Part shown: piece by piece, positions 44,590-53,669 of the stretch
How positions within the stretch are numbered: position 1 is the first letter of the stretch
Layout: each line of letters opens with the position of its first letter
Source of the DNA: Thiodiazotropha sp040506775
GTDB taxonomy: Bacteria > Pseudomonadota > Gammaproteobacteria > Chromatiales > Chromatiaceae
Reading direction: 5' to 3'
NCBI GenBank assembly: GCA_040506775.1
Contig: JBEVWC010000003.1
Span: 62,001 to 126,000 of the forward strand
Length of the DNA: 64,000 nt
Position numbers and translations under genes: made by a program
Notes under the pieces: generated by a model
Database searches by the model: none
Seen by the model: the letters and a program-made list of their open reading frames with translations, nothing else
What the model was told of the DNA's origin: nothing

Positions 44590-44872
44590 TAGGGAACTCC
44601 CTTCAGGTTTCCTGCTTGGCCAGATAACGGGTGTAAATTCATGCCGTGTATCCGGACGGTTGGTCGAGACCGGCTAGGGTAAAGCAAACCCCGAACAACA
44701 CCAACCACATATCTCGAAGACAAAACGTACCGATCTGTTTACAATGGACTGTCGCGGATTACTCAGCCAAAAAACAACAACATGCCTTCCGCAGCCGCAT
44801 ATTGCCAACCGGACAGGCGGTTGCCGGTGGTGATCAGGAACTATTCAATCCGTCTCGGAATCAGTAAATGGC

Positions 44873-46348
44873 ATGATGAAAAAATTGCCTAACCCTTTCG
44901 CCCATCTGCTGCTCATGGCGGCATTCCTGTTTGTCGACTTCGCGCATGCGGCTGAAGATGATGCCATCAAACTCCCGGAGCTTGGATCATCGGCGGATCA
45001 GTACATGACCCCGCTGGACGAGGTCAAACTGGGCAAGGAATTCATGATGAGCGTGCGCAGGACCGGCACGGTGGTGGACGACTCACTGCTCTCTGAGTAC
45101 GTGGAAAATCTGGGCGGCAAACTGCAAAAGCAGAGTGATGCAGCCGGACTGACCTGCCACTTTTTCATTATCGACCAACCCGACATCAACGCATTCGCGG
45201 GTCCCGGTTGCCACATCGGCATCAACAGCGGTCTCATCCTCGCGACCCAGAGCGAGAGTGAACTGGCCTCGGTCGTTGCTCACGAGCTGGCACATATTAC
45301 CCAGAAGCATCTGCTGCGAGCATTTGAAGCCGCGAATGAAATGAGCGGCAAGACCGCGGCACTGCTGCTGGCTTCGATTCTGGTAGGGGTCGCCGGCTCA
45401 CCGGACGCCGGAATCGCCATGGCGACCGGAGTCCAGGCAAACGCCATTCAGGAGCAGATCAGTTTCACACGAAGCAATGAAAAAGAGGCGGACACGGTAG
45501 GCATCCGGATACTAGCCAACTCGGACTTTGACCCTCGCGCAATGCCGGTCTTTTTTGAACGTCTGACCCATGCCAGCCGTTTGTACGAATCCGGCATCCC
45601 CGAAATTCTGCGCACCCACCCGGTAACCACCAATCGGATTGCCGACGCGCTCGGTCGTGCAGAGGAGTACGCCTATCGGCAATATCCGGGAAATCTGAGT
45701 TATTTTCTGACACGCGAAGCCTTGCGTTTCCGATCGTTCAAAGAACCGGAGCTGGCCGTCAAGCACTTCGCCACAGGACTCAAGGAAGGCCGACATCTCA
45801 ATGAGGAGGCCTATGAATATGGTTACGTTCTGGCACTGACGGCCAACCGTGAGTACGACAAGGCGCGTGTCATCGCCGACAAACTGCTCAAGGCGCATCC
45901 TGAGCAGCCGGAATATGTGCTCGCCTCGGCACAGATCTACCAGGATCAGGGCGATCATCAACAGGCCATCAAACTGCTTGATACCTACTACAGCCTGATG
46001 CCGGACAACTATCCCATCGCACTGAGATTCGTGGAGTTTCTTACTCAAGCGGGAAAACTGGACCAGGCTCGCACAGTTGCCCTGCAGAGCCTTGAACTGC
46101 GTTCGGATGATCCAGTCATGGTTCGCCGATTGAGCAAGATTGAGGAGATGGACGGTCACCAGGCCGAATCCCATCGTCTGCTTGCTGAGGCCTATGTGAT
46201 CGATGGCGCTCTGCGCACCGCGGTCAATCAGTTGGAAATCGCTCTGAACGAAGCGGAGAAGAGTGATTTTTACCTGGTATCGAAGATTGAATCCCGTCTC
46301 GGCAAACTGCGTGAAGTCCTCAAATCGTCCCAGGCCGATGAACTCTGA
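44873..46348 (+). CDS. bepA: BepA-type periplasmic M48 metalloprotease with TPR repeats
   Basis: BepA acts as protease and chaperone on beta-barrel outer-membrane proteins such as LptD. The 491-residue protein has a signal peptide (HLLLMAAFLFVDFAHA), the zinc site VVAHELAHITQ (His137, Glu138, His141), the third ligand RSNEKEADTVG, and four or so TPR units after residue 290 (for example EYGYVLALTANREYDKARV). The order of domains and length match E. coli BepA/YfgC. Confidence 0.93.
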   Translation: MMKKLPNPFAHLLLMAAFLFVDFAHAAEDDAIKLPELGSSADQYMTPLDEVKLGKEFMMSVRRTGTVVDDSLLSEYVENLGGKLQKQSDAAGLTCHFFIIDQPDINAFAGPGCHIGINSGLILATQSESELASVVAHELAHITQKHLLRAFEAANEMSGKTAALLLASILVGVAGSPDAGIAMATGVQANAIQEQISFTRSNEKEADTVGIRILANSDFDPRAMPVFFERLTHASRLYESGIPEILRTHPVTTNRIADALGRAEEYAYRQYPGNLSYFLTREALRFRSFKEPELAVKHFATGLKEGRHLNEEAYEYGYVLALTANREYDKARVIADKLLKAHPEQPEYVLASAQIYQDQGDHQQAIKLLDTYYSLMPDNYPIALRFVEFLTQAGKLDQARTVALQSLELRSDDPVMVRRLSKIEEMDGHQAESHRLLAEAYVIDGALRTAVNQLEIALNEAEKSDFYLVSKIESRLGKLREVLKSSQADEL

Positions 46349-46964
46349 TCCGAAGTCCACGGACCTCGACCGGACGGGTTGAGGAATTGGTTATACCTCA
46401 GCGGCAAAAACGCCCCACATCGGGTTCCGGTAAACCCCAACAGCTCCCCGTCAAAACCCAAATTACCCCTGAGGAAGACGGGATTCAAACATCACAAATC
46501 ACTAATATTAAAACAATTTTTACTTGATATCGCGTACTGATTAGGTATTCTTAGCGAACTGCCCGTGAGAGGCAGGACAGGTCGGGCACCCATTCATAAC
46601 GAAAACAAACACAGGGACCCCGATACCACCGACAATGATGGAGGATCTTGTGCAGAGTCGCCGCAACTTTTTCGCGGAAGAGTTGCTCTAATAGCTCTGA
46701 CATCACCTCATCGGATGACGTCTGGACGGGACCGGTTTATCAGGTCCCTCGATACAGACCACCGATCAGGTGATGGCAGCAGACGAAAACCACAACAACG
46801 ATGTGACCTGCACTACATCCCGTCTGTCACGTTACGACAGGACTCGAAAGAGCGGCCGTGACACCAAGCAGTCCATGACAATTCGGGCCTATGAAATTGA
46901 CCAACCAATTCAGTTTCATGCAATGAACGTCAATCACTAACCTTTCTCAGTCTGGAGAGAATGA
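46349..46964. other. 616-base region upstream of soxYZ
   Basis: The first third is ordinary. An AT-rich segment near 46500-46550 holds a promoter-like pair (46524-46551). From there to the soxY start the sequence has average composition with only weak frames (for example 46776-46943, 55 codons, starting MAADENHNND), which show no family resemblance. A leader of about 410 bases is thus implied. Confidence 0.5.
46524..46551 (+). promoter_or_regulatory. Candidate sigma-70 promoter for soxYZ
   Basis: TTGATA and TATTCT are 16 bases apart. The site precedes soxY by about 415 bases with no gene between. No inverted repeat typical of a regulator was obvious next to it. Confidence 0.4.
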
Positions 46965-47441
46965 ATGAGCACTGAAATGAAACGCAGGATCTTCCTTAAA
47001 AGATCACTCGCAGCAGGTTCGGTAGGCATCGCTGCTGCGACCGGCCTTTTGGCACCGCAACAGGTACTTGCTGCCTGGAACAAGACTGCTTTCGAAGCAA
47101 AAGATCTGGACAGCGCCCTGAATGCACTGCTGGGCAGCGCTGACATGTCTGAATCCGGCGAAATCAAGGTCAAGGCACCGGATATCGCAGAGAACGGCGC
47201 GGTTGTACCCATCACCGTTGAGACTGACATGAGCGGTGTCGAGTCCATTGCGGTAATCGCCTCGAACAATCCGGTGCCTCTGGTTGCCAACTTTGTTCTC
47301 GGCCCTGGTGCACTGAGTTTCGTTTCCACCCGTATCAAAATGGGTAAAACGGGTGATGTCATCGGTGTTGTAAAAGCGGGCGGAAAGCTCTACAGCGCGA
47401 AGAAAGAAGTCAAAGTCACCATTGGTGGTTGCGGCGGTTAA
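46965..47441 (+). CDS. soxY: Sulfur carrier protein SoxY
   Basis: SoxY carries the sulfur intermediate of thiosulfate oxidation on the cysteine of its C-terminal swinging arm. The 158-residue protein begins with a Tat signal (KRRIFLKRSLAAGSVG, cleavage near AWNK) and ends TIGGCGG, with the carrier cysteine at 156. The middle is the SoxY Ig-like fold (KAPDIAENGAVVPITVETD). GGAGAGA precedes the ATG. It forms an operon with soxZ; no other sox gene is in the window. Confidence 0.98.
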   Translation: MSTEMKRRIFLKRSLAAGSVGIAAATGLLAPQQVLAAWNKTAFEAKDLDSALNALLGSADMSESGEIKVKAPDIAENGAVVPITVETDMSGVESIAVIASNNPVPLVANFVLGPGALSFVSTRIKMGKTGDVIGVVKAGGKLYSAKKEVKVTIGGCGG

Positions 47442-47486
47442 TCGCCATCACGCCCCCTACTACAAGATCATAGAGAGGAATCGACA

Positions 47487-47801
47487 ATGGCAAATTCGAT
47501 CAAGGTACGCGCCAGCGAGAAAGACGGCGTCACCACAGTTAAGGCGCTGATGACCCACCCGATGGAAACCGGAGCGCGTAAAGACAGCAAGACCGGACAG
47601 AACATTCCGGCACACTTCATTCAGGAAGTTGTCTGCAAACACAAGGGCAATACCGTCATGACCGCAGAGTGGAGCGGTGGCGTATCCAAGAACCCCTACC
47701 TTTCCTTCAAGTTCACCGGTGCAGCCAAAGGCGACGAACTGGAACTGACCTGGACGGATAACAAGGGCGAAAGCGACAGCATGACCAGCCCTATCAAATA
47801 G
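47487..47801 (+). CDS. soxZ: SoxY partner protein SoxZ
   Basis: SoxZ forms the SoxYZ heterodimer in the periplasm and helps present the carrier arm. The 104-residue protein has IKVRASEKDGVTTVKALMTH, METGARKDSKTGQNIPAHFI and EWSGGVSKNPYLSFKF, all typical. It has no signal peptide, since it is co-exported with SoxY. It follows soxY by 45 bases and is closed by a terminator. Confidence 0.98.
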   Translation: MANSIKVRASEKDGVTTVKALMTHPMETGARKDSKTGQNIPAHFIQEVVCKHKGNTVMTAEWSGGVSKNPYLSFKFTGAAKGDELELTWTDNKGESDSMTSPIK

Positions 47802-47833
47802 GCCTGGACCATATCCCTCAACCAGGGAACATT

Positions 47834-47859
47834 AAAAAAGGCGCTTATGCGCCTTTTTT
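47834..47859. terminator. Bidirectional rho-independent terminator
   Basis: A perfect stem (GGCGC/GCGCC, extended by six A/T pairs) with a four-base TTAT loop is flanked by A6 and T6. It ends the plus-strand soxYZ operon and can also end the minus-strand VWA/coiled-coil operon running the other way only if transcripts pass 47936. Confidence 0.92.
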
Positions 47860-47935
47860 AATCGAACATTTCAGCCATAACGTCCTGCTCGATTGCGTTC
47901 CCGGGCGGCTGTTACCGGGTCATCGTCAATTGACT

Positions 47936-49012
47936 CTAATCCTTTTTTTCATCCTGTGGTTTCGAGGATTCCTCTTCGAGCAATTTTGCCCATTCCTCTT
48001 CCAGGGATCCCTCCTCAAAGTCGGATGAGTCCATCGTTTCATCATCCATCTCAGGAACATCAATATCGATTTTAGACAAGTCATCCACCAGAGATTCACC
48101 GGTTTGTGCGGCTTCTTCTGCTAACTCAGCCATGTCCTCAAGCGAGGTCTGATCCACATCGGGTTCGTCGGGCGGAAGATCCACATCCTGTGCCTCCGCT
48201 TCATGGATCATTTCATCAGCCATCTCCATGACCTCATCGATGATCTCGGATACTTCATCATCTACATCCCGCTGCGTATCATCCACATCCCGCAGGGCAT
48301 CGTCCACATCCCCCTGGACATCATCCTCAGAGATCTCCTCGGCCTGAGACTGCACTGGAATGTCCGATTGCGACTCAAACAGTGCGTCGTCCAGCTCCGC
48401 TTCTGCACCAGACTCAACAGGATCATCGATCATTTCATCCGCGGTCTGCATTGCGAGTTCCGCTCCGCCAGGAGCGGGACCGATGCCATCGGCAAACATG
48501 GTGGAGTATTCGTTCAACATACGACCCATGGTATCCATGGTGACCTTGAGCTCATCCGAGAGCCGCTTATTCTCACTACGCAGGCGCTCCATCTCCTCAT
48601 CATTCCCGGTATCCGCAGATGACACAGCACTTGTACTCACACTGCTGCCGAGTGCCTGGTAACTCAATGCCAGGTTTTCCACATCCACATCCGTCTGTTG
48701 CAGGTACAGATGATCATCCTTTGTGAAACCGTTGATGACATTCTGATAAAGCACCATCTCCATCTGCATGATGTTGTGCAGAGACTGCTCCAGAACCGCA
48801 CCTTCCTGTTGATAGCGTTCATGCAGTAATGCGCGTAACCGGTCAGTGCGTTTCTGTCGATCCTGTTGTATGCGCTCTGCCAGATGACGCGCCGCCTGGC
48901 GGATGCGACGTTTACGCAGCATCGCAAACACAATCAACAGTACCGAAACAATCAGCATGCCAAGAAAAACCTCGACAAGCACCAGTGCTGTCAGATGACC
49001 AATCTCGATCAT
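47936..49012 (-). CDS. Unknown membrane protein with coiled coil and acidic tail
   Basis: The 358-residue protein has one N-terminal membrane helix (ALVLVEVFLGMLIVSVLLIV), a basic helical region (RKRRIRQAARHLAERIQQDRQ), a heptad-rich coiled coil near 138-165 (DEEMERLRSENKRLSDELK) and a long acidic tail from about residue 180 in which DVDD units repeat (DVQGDVDDALRDVDDTQRDV). It probably lies in the cytoplasm except for its anchor. No family is recognised. The ATG overlaps the stop of the VWA gene (ATGA), so the two are coupled. Confidence 0.78.
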   Translation of the reverse strand: MIEIGHLTALVLVEVFLGMLIVSVLLIVFAMLRKRRIRQAARHLAERIQQDRQKRTDRLRALLHERYQQEGAVLEQSLHNIMQMEMVLYQNVINGFTKDDHLYLQQTDVDVENLALSYQALGSSVSTSAVSSADTGNDEEMERLRSENKRLSDELKVTMDTMGRMLNEYSTMFADGIGPAPGGAELAMQTADEMIDDPVESGAEAELDDALFESQSDIPVQSQAEEISEDDVQGDVDDALRDVDDTQRDVDDEVSEIIDEVMEMADEMIHEAEAQDVDLPPDEPDVDQTSLEDMAELAEEAAQTGESLVDDLSKIDIDVPEMDDETMDSSDFEEGSLEEEWAKLLEEESSKPQDEKKD

Positions 49013-50871
49013 GCGCTCTCCTCCTGCTCTGCCGGCACCTCGGTTGCGGTATCCTCATGCTCACCCAGCAGGTCAATCTTATTTCGTTGATTGGAGCGCC
49101 GCACCCACCAGAATGCGCCACCGGCCAATGCCAGCACAATCAGATTGATTGCCGAAAACCAGATCGCAGTGGACAACCAGGAATCCTCAGCTTCCGGCTC
49201 CGGTTGCTGAGCAGGTTCCGGTTCAGGTGGTGGTTGTGGATCTTCGACGGCTGGAGGTTCGACCGGAGGCGGCTCGGGCGCAACCGGAGGCGGTGGTTTC
49301 ACCCCTTCCACTTCCGCTGGGCTGTCCAGGTATTCAACCGGCCCGCCTTGCAGGCTTTGTGCAGTGGCTTTGACCGTAATCTTGCGTGACCCGGAGAAAC
49401 CCAAAAGGTCAATTTTTCCGCTGAGCTGTGAGCCCTGATTATCAACCTCAAGCTCAACAGGCACCCCCGATTCGTCTTCCAGCCAGACTTCGAGTTTGGC
49501 ACTGGCCGGATCGATCAGTGTCTCATCAGCCTTCAGATTGAGATCCAGTCCCTGACCTTCCTGCCAAGGCGTCAATGTCAGGGCCACTGGCGGCACCACC
49601 TCAAATGCCACACGGCGTTCACGCATAAAGGTTGGCCCCCGTGCATCGATCACCCATTCCCCTACCCCGCTGTTGAGTTTCTCGCCTCCGAATCGGGTGC
49701 TGAAAACGCCATCATTGGCCTGCTGATCACCGTTTTGGCCGTCATCAAGCAGCGGTTGGGGTTCCGACGCACCGGCGACGTCATTCACTATGGCGGTGAC
49801 ATTCACCACATTGAGGAATTCCGGCTTCTCAATGGTCTTGCCGTGATCGCTGAAACTGACATTAAAAGGGAAAATCTCCCCCTGAATGACCTTATTGGGA
49901 AGATCGGTGGTCCTCATCTTGAGATCGGTCACCACCATGACCCGGTTGTCCGGATCGACTTCCGCACGGATACGCCATTCCCCTGCCTGCGGATTGACGA
50001 TCGTCAACATGTCGTAACCCTTGTCACGATGCCAGGTCACATGGGGTGGCGCATTGTCCGCACCAAAGGTGTCGCCATCGGGTGGGATGACCTGGGTGGG
50101 CTGGGCGTCAGGTTTGCGAAACACCAGCAAAGTGGCCTCTGTGATACTCGGGTCGATGCTGAACTTATTGTCTTTCAAGGGGATCGCATCCGGCTTTCCG
50201 ACCTTCTCGAACAAGCGCAGAAACAGTTTCTGAAGAGCGTCGGCACTCTCGGTCATCTCATACCAGCCACCCGTGGTGTCCGCCAGTTGGCGCATCAGCT
50301 CGTGATCCGCGTTCTTCGACAAGGCGATGGTGTGTATCGTGACACCCTGTTGTTTCAAACCAGGCAGTATCCCTTGGATAATGCGCTTCTTGGAGGCTGC
50401 ATTGCGCGCCCTGTCCTTGGAGATGTCCACCATGCCATCGGTTAACAGGATCACGCTTCGGCGGTAGGGCCCCGGGGGCCCCGACCAGTCTTCAGTGGCT
50501 CGTTTCAGGGCATCTTCGATGTTGGTGAACTGACCGGGCGAACCGATACTCTCCGAACTCTTGCGGGCTTTTGCCTTCCATGCCTTATCCACCTGTCCCA
50601 GGGGAATCTGCATATTCACGTATTGACCAAAGGTCCACACCCCGGCCCGGGTATCCGGAGGCAGCAGACCAACCAGCAGCCGCAACGCGGGCCGCCGCAG
50701 ATTCTCCGGGTCATTTTTCTTCATGCTGCCGGAGACATCGATAAGGATCCGCACATCTGCCATTTCATCGACATCGGCCCAGGCGGATGCAACGGGCAGG
50801 CCCAGGCACAGCAGTAAGATGAGGAATGACACGCACCAAACCAGCCATTCACGGCTGAGCGTTTTGGCCAA
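49009..50871 (-). CDS. VWA-domain membrane protein (TIGR03503-like)
   Basis: The protein of about 620 residues has a signal/anchor (WLVWCVSFLILLLCLGL), a von Willebrand A domain with a full MIDAS (VRILIDVSGSMKKND, later LLTDGMVD), Ig-like domains of about 300 residues, a Pro/Glu-rich stretch and a C-terminal membrane helix followed by a short basic/acidic tail. Layout suggests a periplasmic VWA protein anchored at both ends. It resembles a gammaproteobacterial family I recall as TIGR03503. The start is TTG at 50871 with GGAGGGAG just upstream; the longer open frame upstream lacks coding character. Confidence 0.82.
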   Translation of the reverse strand: MAKTLSREWLVWCVSFLILLLCLGLPVASAWADVDEMADVRILIDVSGSMKKNDPENLRRPALRLLVGLLPPDTRAGVWTFGQYVNMQIPLGQVDKAWKAKARKSSESIGSPGQFTNIEDALKRATEDWSGPPGPYRRSVILLTDGMVDISKDRARNAASKKRIIQGILPGLKQQGVTIHTIALSKNADHELMRQLADTTGGWYEMTESADALQKLFLRLFEKVGKPDAIPLKDNKFSIDPSITEATLLVFRKPDAQPTQVIPPDGDTFGADNAPPHVTWHRDKGYDMLTIVNPQAGEWRIRAEVDPDNRVMVVTDLKMRTTDLPNKVIQGEIFPFNVSFSDHGKTIEKPEFLNVVNVTAIVNDVAGASEPQPLLDDGQNGDQQANDGVFSTRFGGEKLNSGVGEWVIDARGPTFMRERRVAFEVVPPVALTLTPWQEGQGLDLNLKADETLIDPASAKLEVWLEDESGVPVELEVDNQGSQLSGKIDLLGFSGSRKITVKATAQSLQGGPVEYLDSPAEVEGVKPPPPVAPEPPPVEPPAVEDPQPPPEPEPAQQPEPEAEDSWLSTAIWFSAINLIVLALAGGAFWWVRRSNQRNKIDLLGEHEDTATEVPAEQEESA

Positions 50872-51285
50872 GCAAACTCCCTCCTGCCGGATGCGATTGC
50901 CAGGTCTCGTGTCGAAGGGTTCGGTGCAATACACAGGTCTTACCTCTTCTCTGCAGTCACGCGTGATGCTGGACCCATGACCATGCGCAACGAACGAATA
51001 TCCACCCAGATTTATCTCCGCCAAAGGCCTGGGTTGTGCCTTATGCCCAGGTCTGCCGCTCCCTGCGCCGATGGGCAGGGCTGCCTCAATCCACTGGGCT
51101 CGCTCCACGGACTGCTCGGCTGATCGGCCGGCTTTTCCAAAGGATCAATCAGACAGCTCCATCTGGAGCTGAGAAGATGCCGGATCAATTACATTAACGG
51201 CTAGTTTGGGTAGCTCTTTAATTCCCATGGGCTGAGCAGCCGCCTTGAAGTATTCACGGCAAAGCCTGGGAAGGCGGGGTTTGAA
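50872..51285. other. 414-base intergenic region
   Basis: No gene is apparent. A seven-pair inverted repeat (CCGCCTT at 51242-51248 with AAGGCGG at 51271-51277) with a loop of about 22 bases lies near the 3' end of the acyltransferase gene, but no T run follows on either strand, so I do not call a terminator. Confidence 0.35.
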
Positions 51286-52173
51286 TCAGTTTTTGCTTTT
51301 ATAGGGCGAGGGCTGACCATCAGGCTGTTTGCTGAAGCGCTTGTATGACCACTGATACTGGCTCGGAAACATGTTTATAAGAAGTTCGACACCCTGGTTG
51401 AGTGCCGTCGCGGCCTTCAGGGGATCTTCATCAGCAACGCCTTCAGGTGCCGGAATGTAATGAACCCGATAACCACGGCCACGATCCAGCCGCTCAGCAC
51501 AGGCCAACACCACTCGGGCACCGGTTTTACGCGCCAACCGGTTGGCAAGCAACATGGTCAGTGCGGGTGTGTGGAAGAAAGGAGCAAACACGGCGCCTTT
51601 ATCCGATTTCGGTTGCTGGTCGGGCAGGATACCCGAGATACCACCAGCCTTGAGGGTCGTTAACAGGCGCTTCACACCACTGTTGTCGGTCGGAACCAGT
51701 TCCGCACCCCCCCGTTCCCGGGCCTGCTTCATGATCTCATCGAGTATCGCCATTCTCGGTGGACGATACAGGTTGGTGACCTGTCCCCGGCGTTGCAGTT
51801 CCAGACCGACGAGTTCCCAACAGCCTATATGCGGCGCCAGGATGATCACCCCCTGACCCGCATCCCGGTTGAAGCACTCCTCACCTTCAATGGAGTGAAT
51901 CAGACCCATGACCCGATCGAGTGGCCGGAACCAGACAGCACTCAGTTCCATCAGGGTGCAACCCATTTCCTGCAGGGTGCGGTTGCGCAGTGCAAGGATC
52001 TCCTGTTCGGATTTTTCGGGAAAGCACAGGCGCAGATTGATCTCTATGACGTTGCGCTCGCGATTGGGAATCAGTCGGAACAGGTTGCCAATCTGACGCC
52101 CGCACGCGTGCAGCCATGACAGAGGCAAAACATGCATCCCACGCCAGATGTAGTAGAAGATCCGCACCAACAT
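51286..52173 (-). CDS. LpxL/HtrB-type lipid A acyltransferase
   Basis: The enzyme adds a secondary acyl chain to lipid A at the inner membrane. It starts MLVRIFYYIWRGMHVLPLSW with an N-terminal membrane anchor. The catalytic H-x4-E is APHIGCWELVG, followed by TNLYRPPRMAILDEIM and the GILPDQQPKSDKGAVFAPFF block of the LpxL/LpxM family. I place the start at 52173, where family similarity begins; a longer frame to 52251 exists. Subtype (LpxL or LpxM) cannot be fixed by eye. Confidence 0.92.
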   Translation of the reverse strand: MLVRIFYYIWRGMHVLPLSWLHACGRQIGNLFRLIPNRERNVIEINLRLCFPEKSEQEILALRNRTLQEMGCTLMELSAVWFRPLDRVMGLIHSIEGEECFNRDAGQGVIILAPHIGCWELVGLELQRRGQVTNLYRPPRMAILDEIMKQARERGGAELVPTDNSGVKRLLTTLKAGGISGILPDQQPKSDKGAVFAPFFHTPALTMLLANRLARKTGARVVLACAERLDRGRGYRVHYIPAPEGVADEDPLKAATALNQGVELLINMFPSQYQWSYKRFSKQPDGQPSPYKSKN

Positions 52174-52308
52174 GGTCGCAGATTGTACACAAAAAATGTC
52201 CTGCTCCGCAGTCCCGGGGAAAACCTGCGAAACATTCAACGAAAACATCAAAACTCAGGCCGTCTACACTATAGTGATTAAATCTGACAACCGGATGAGG
52301 CCGAACCC

Positions 52309-52737
52309 ATGACAGATCACTCGCTCCACAACCTATCGCCAAAACAGGCCTGGCAGATGATGCAGGATGACCCGCGAACTGTGCTGGTGGATATCCGATC
52401 CAGTATGGAGTTTTTGTTCGTCGGTCATCCCAAAGGGGCGGTTCACATCCCCTGGATCGATGAGCCGGACTGGACGGTCAATCCTCACTTTGTTACCGAT
52501 ATCCGCAAACTCCTTCTCGGTGGCAGCATCTGCACCATCGATGAAGGTTGCGCCCCGGTCATTTTGATCTGCCGAAGCGGCAAGCGCTCCCTTGAAGCGG
52601 GAAAAGCTCTGCTGGATGGTGGCTTCATCCGGGTATTTCACGTCGATGAAGGCTTCGAGGGCGACCTGGATGATGAGCATCATCGCAGCAGTCAGGGAGG
52701 CTGGCGCTACCACGGTCTGCCTTGGGAGCAGTGTTGA
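52309..52737 (+). CDS. Single-domain rhodanese
   Basis: The 142-residue protein holds one rhodanese fold: TVLVDIRSSMEFLFVGHPKG, HIPWIDEPDW and the active-site loop LICRSGKRSLEAG with its catalytic Cys. Rhodaneses carry persulfide sulfur. It has no signal peptide and is thus cytoplasmic. It is divergent from the acyltransferase gene and has its own terminator. In a sulfur oxidiser it could move sulfane sulfur, but this is inferred from the setting only. Confidence 0.93.
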   Translation: MTDHSLHNLSPKQAWQMMQDDPRTVLVDIRSSMEFLFVGHPKGAVHIPWIDEPDWTVNPHFVTDIRKLLLGGSICTIDEGCAPVILICRSGKRSLEAGKALLDGGFIRVFHVDEGFEGDLDDEHHRSSQGGWRYHGLPWEQC

Positions 52738-52759
52738 AGCGCCTTGTTGATCAATTCAA

Positions 52760-52783
52760 GAAATCCGCTGCGGTTTCTTTTTT
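52760..52783 (+). terminator. Terminator after the rhodanese gene
   Basis: GAAA(T)CCG and CGGTTTC pair with one bulged base around a three-base loop, followed by six T. It lies about 23 bases after the rhodanese stop. Confidence 0.55.
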
Positions 52784-52942
52784 CAACTTTTTGCCTCCAT
52801 CGCCGATACCCTCAGCATGTGCCTGTCGTACCGAGAGTTGAGGAGCACATCAGGATTCGCGGAAAGCGTCGGTTTTGAGAAACCGGGCCGATTCGATCCG
52901 TTTGATGGAATAAAAAAAATATCGGCGAAGTATTCTCCACTA

Positions 52943-52971
52943 TTCAATTATGGTTAATATTTTGCTATGTT
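52943..52971 (+). promoter_or_regulatory. Candidate extended -10 promoter
   Basis: TTCAAT and TATGTT are 17 bases apart, with TG one base before the -10 (TGCTATGTT), in an AT-rich stretch. It would give a leader of about 270 bases before the GTG at 53251. Confidence 0.35.
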
Positions 52972-53250
52972 TTTTAGGTGGTTAAGCTGAATTTGTTACT
53001 TGAACAATTCGGAATCCAGCCTAACCTGACATTTTTAAAAGTAAAAACATAAGCTTGCAAGAATGGAATACTGACTCCGCAGGGATCAGAATCAGGAAAG
53101 GAAATCACATTTTGCGGTCACAGACACTTTGAGCCGCTCAACGACATTGATGAATACTACGGAGTGTTACAGGCGCACTCCAACCACGACTCGGGAGTTT
53201 GCTTCCAGTCATTGCAGTAAAAACGTATCGCATCACAAGGAGTCACCCAG

Positions 53251-53669
53251 GTGAAACCCAACACTCGTCATAGGAAACTTCTCCTCTGTCTGCCCTTTAT
53301 GCTCGTACTGAATGTGCAAGGACCGTCAGCCTATGCAGACACCAACAGCNNNNNNNNNNCTACATCGATGCCGTCACCGCTGATGTAGAAGAGTTTTCCA
53401 CGGGTAGCTTCAACCCGCCTGAGGAGTCCCCATGGGTCGCCAAAATTGCGGGGCAATCGGCAGCAGGTGGTTCGCCCCAGGAGAAACTCGAGGATTTTTC
53501 CAGCTTCATCAAAGAGAAGTCTCCGGGCAGTTATATCTTCTACTCGAAACTACCGAAAGAGTATCAAACCCGGCTGCACCAGGATTATCTGGCCACCGGT
53601 GACCTGGAAAAGATCAAGCAGGACATCTTCAAGTATTCCCGCGAAGTCAAAAGGCAAAATCGGCTATAA
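53251..53669 (+). CDS. Secreted helical protein, interrupted by an assembly gap
   Basis: A GTG at 53251 with AAGGAG about ten bases upstream opens into a signal peptide (KLLLCLPFMLVLNVQG, then PSAYAD). After the 10-N gap, an open frame of 102 codons begins YIDAVTADVEEFSTGSF and ends with TAA at 53667-53669. The two parts are not in the same frame when the N run is counted as 10; a gap of 2 modulo 3 bases would join them. The mature part has WVAKIAGQS, EKLEDFSSFIKEK and a basic helical tail, with no recognised family. The following LolA-like gene starts at the very next base, so the genes are coupled. Confidence 0.7.
53350..53359. other. Assembly gap (10 N)
   Basis: Ten undetermined bases lie within a coding region. 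The flanking reading frames disagree by the gap length, so it is likely a placeholder of unknown true size. Confidence 0.99.

Larger units (their letters stand above)
52738..53250. other. 513-base region upstream of the secreted protein genes
   Basis: It contains the terminator at 52760-52783 and the promoter-like pair at 52943-52971. A 34-codon frame at 53150-53254 overlaps the next start and looks random. Nothing else was identified. Confidence 0.45.

Noticed and set aside
46565..46861. 98-codon frame upstream of soxY
   Set aside because: Composition is Arg/Asp/Ser-rich and random-looking, no ribosome-binding site is clear, and it does not resemble any sox gene.
53150..53254. 34-codon ATG frame just before the secreted protein gene
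   Set aside because: It overlaps the next start codon, lacks a ribosome-binding site and has a random Thr/Ser/Arg-rich composition.
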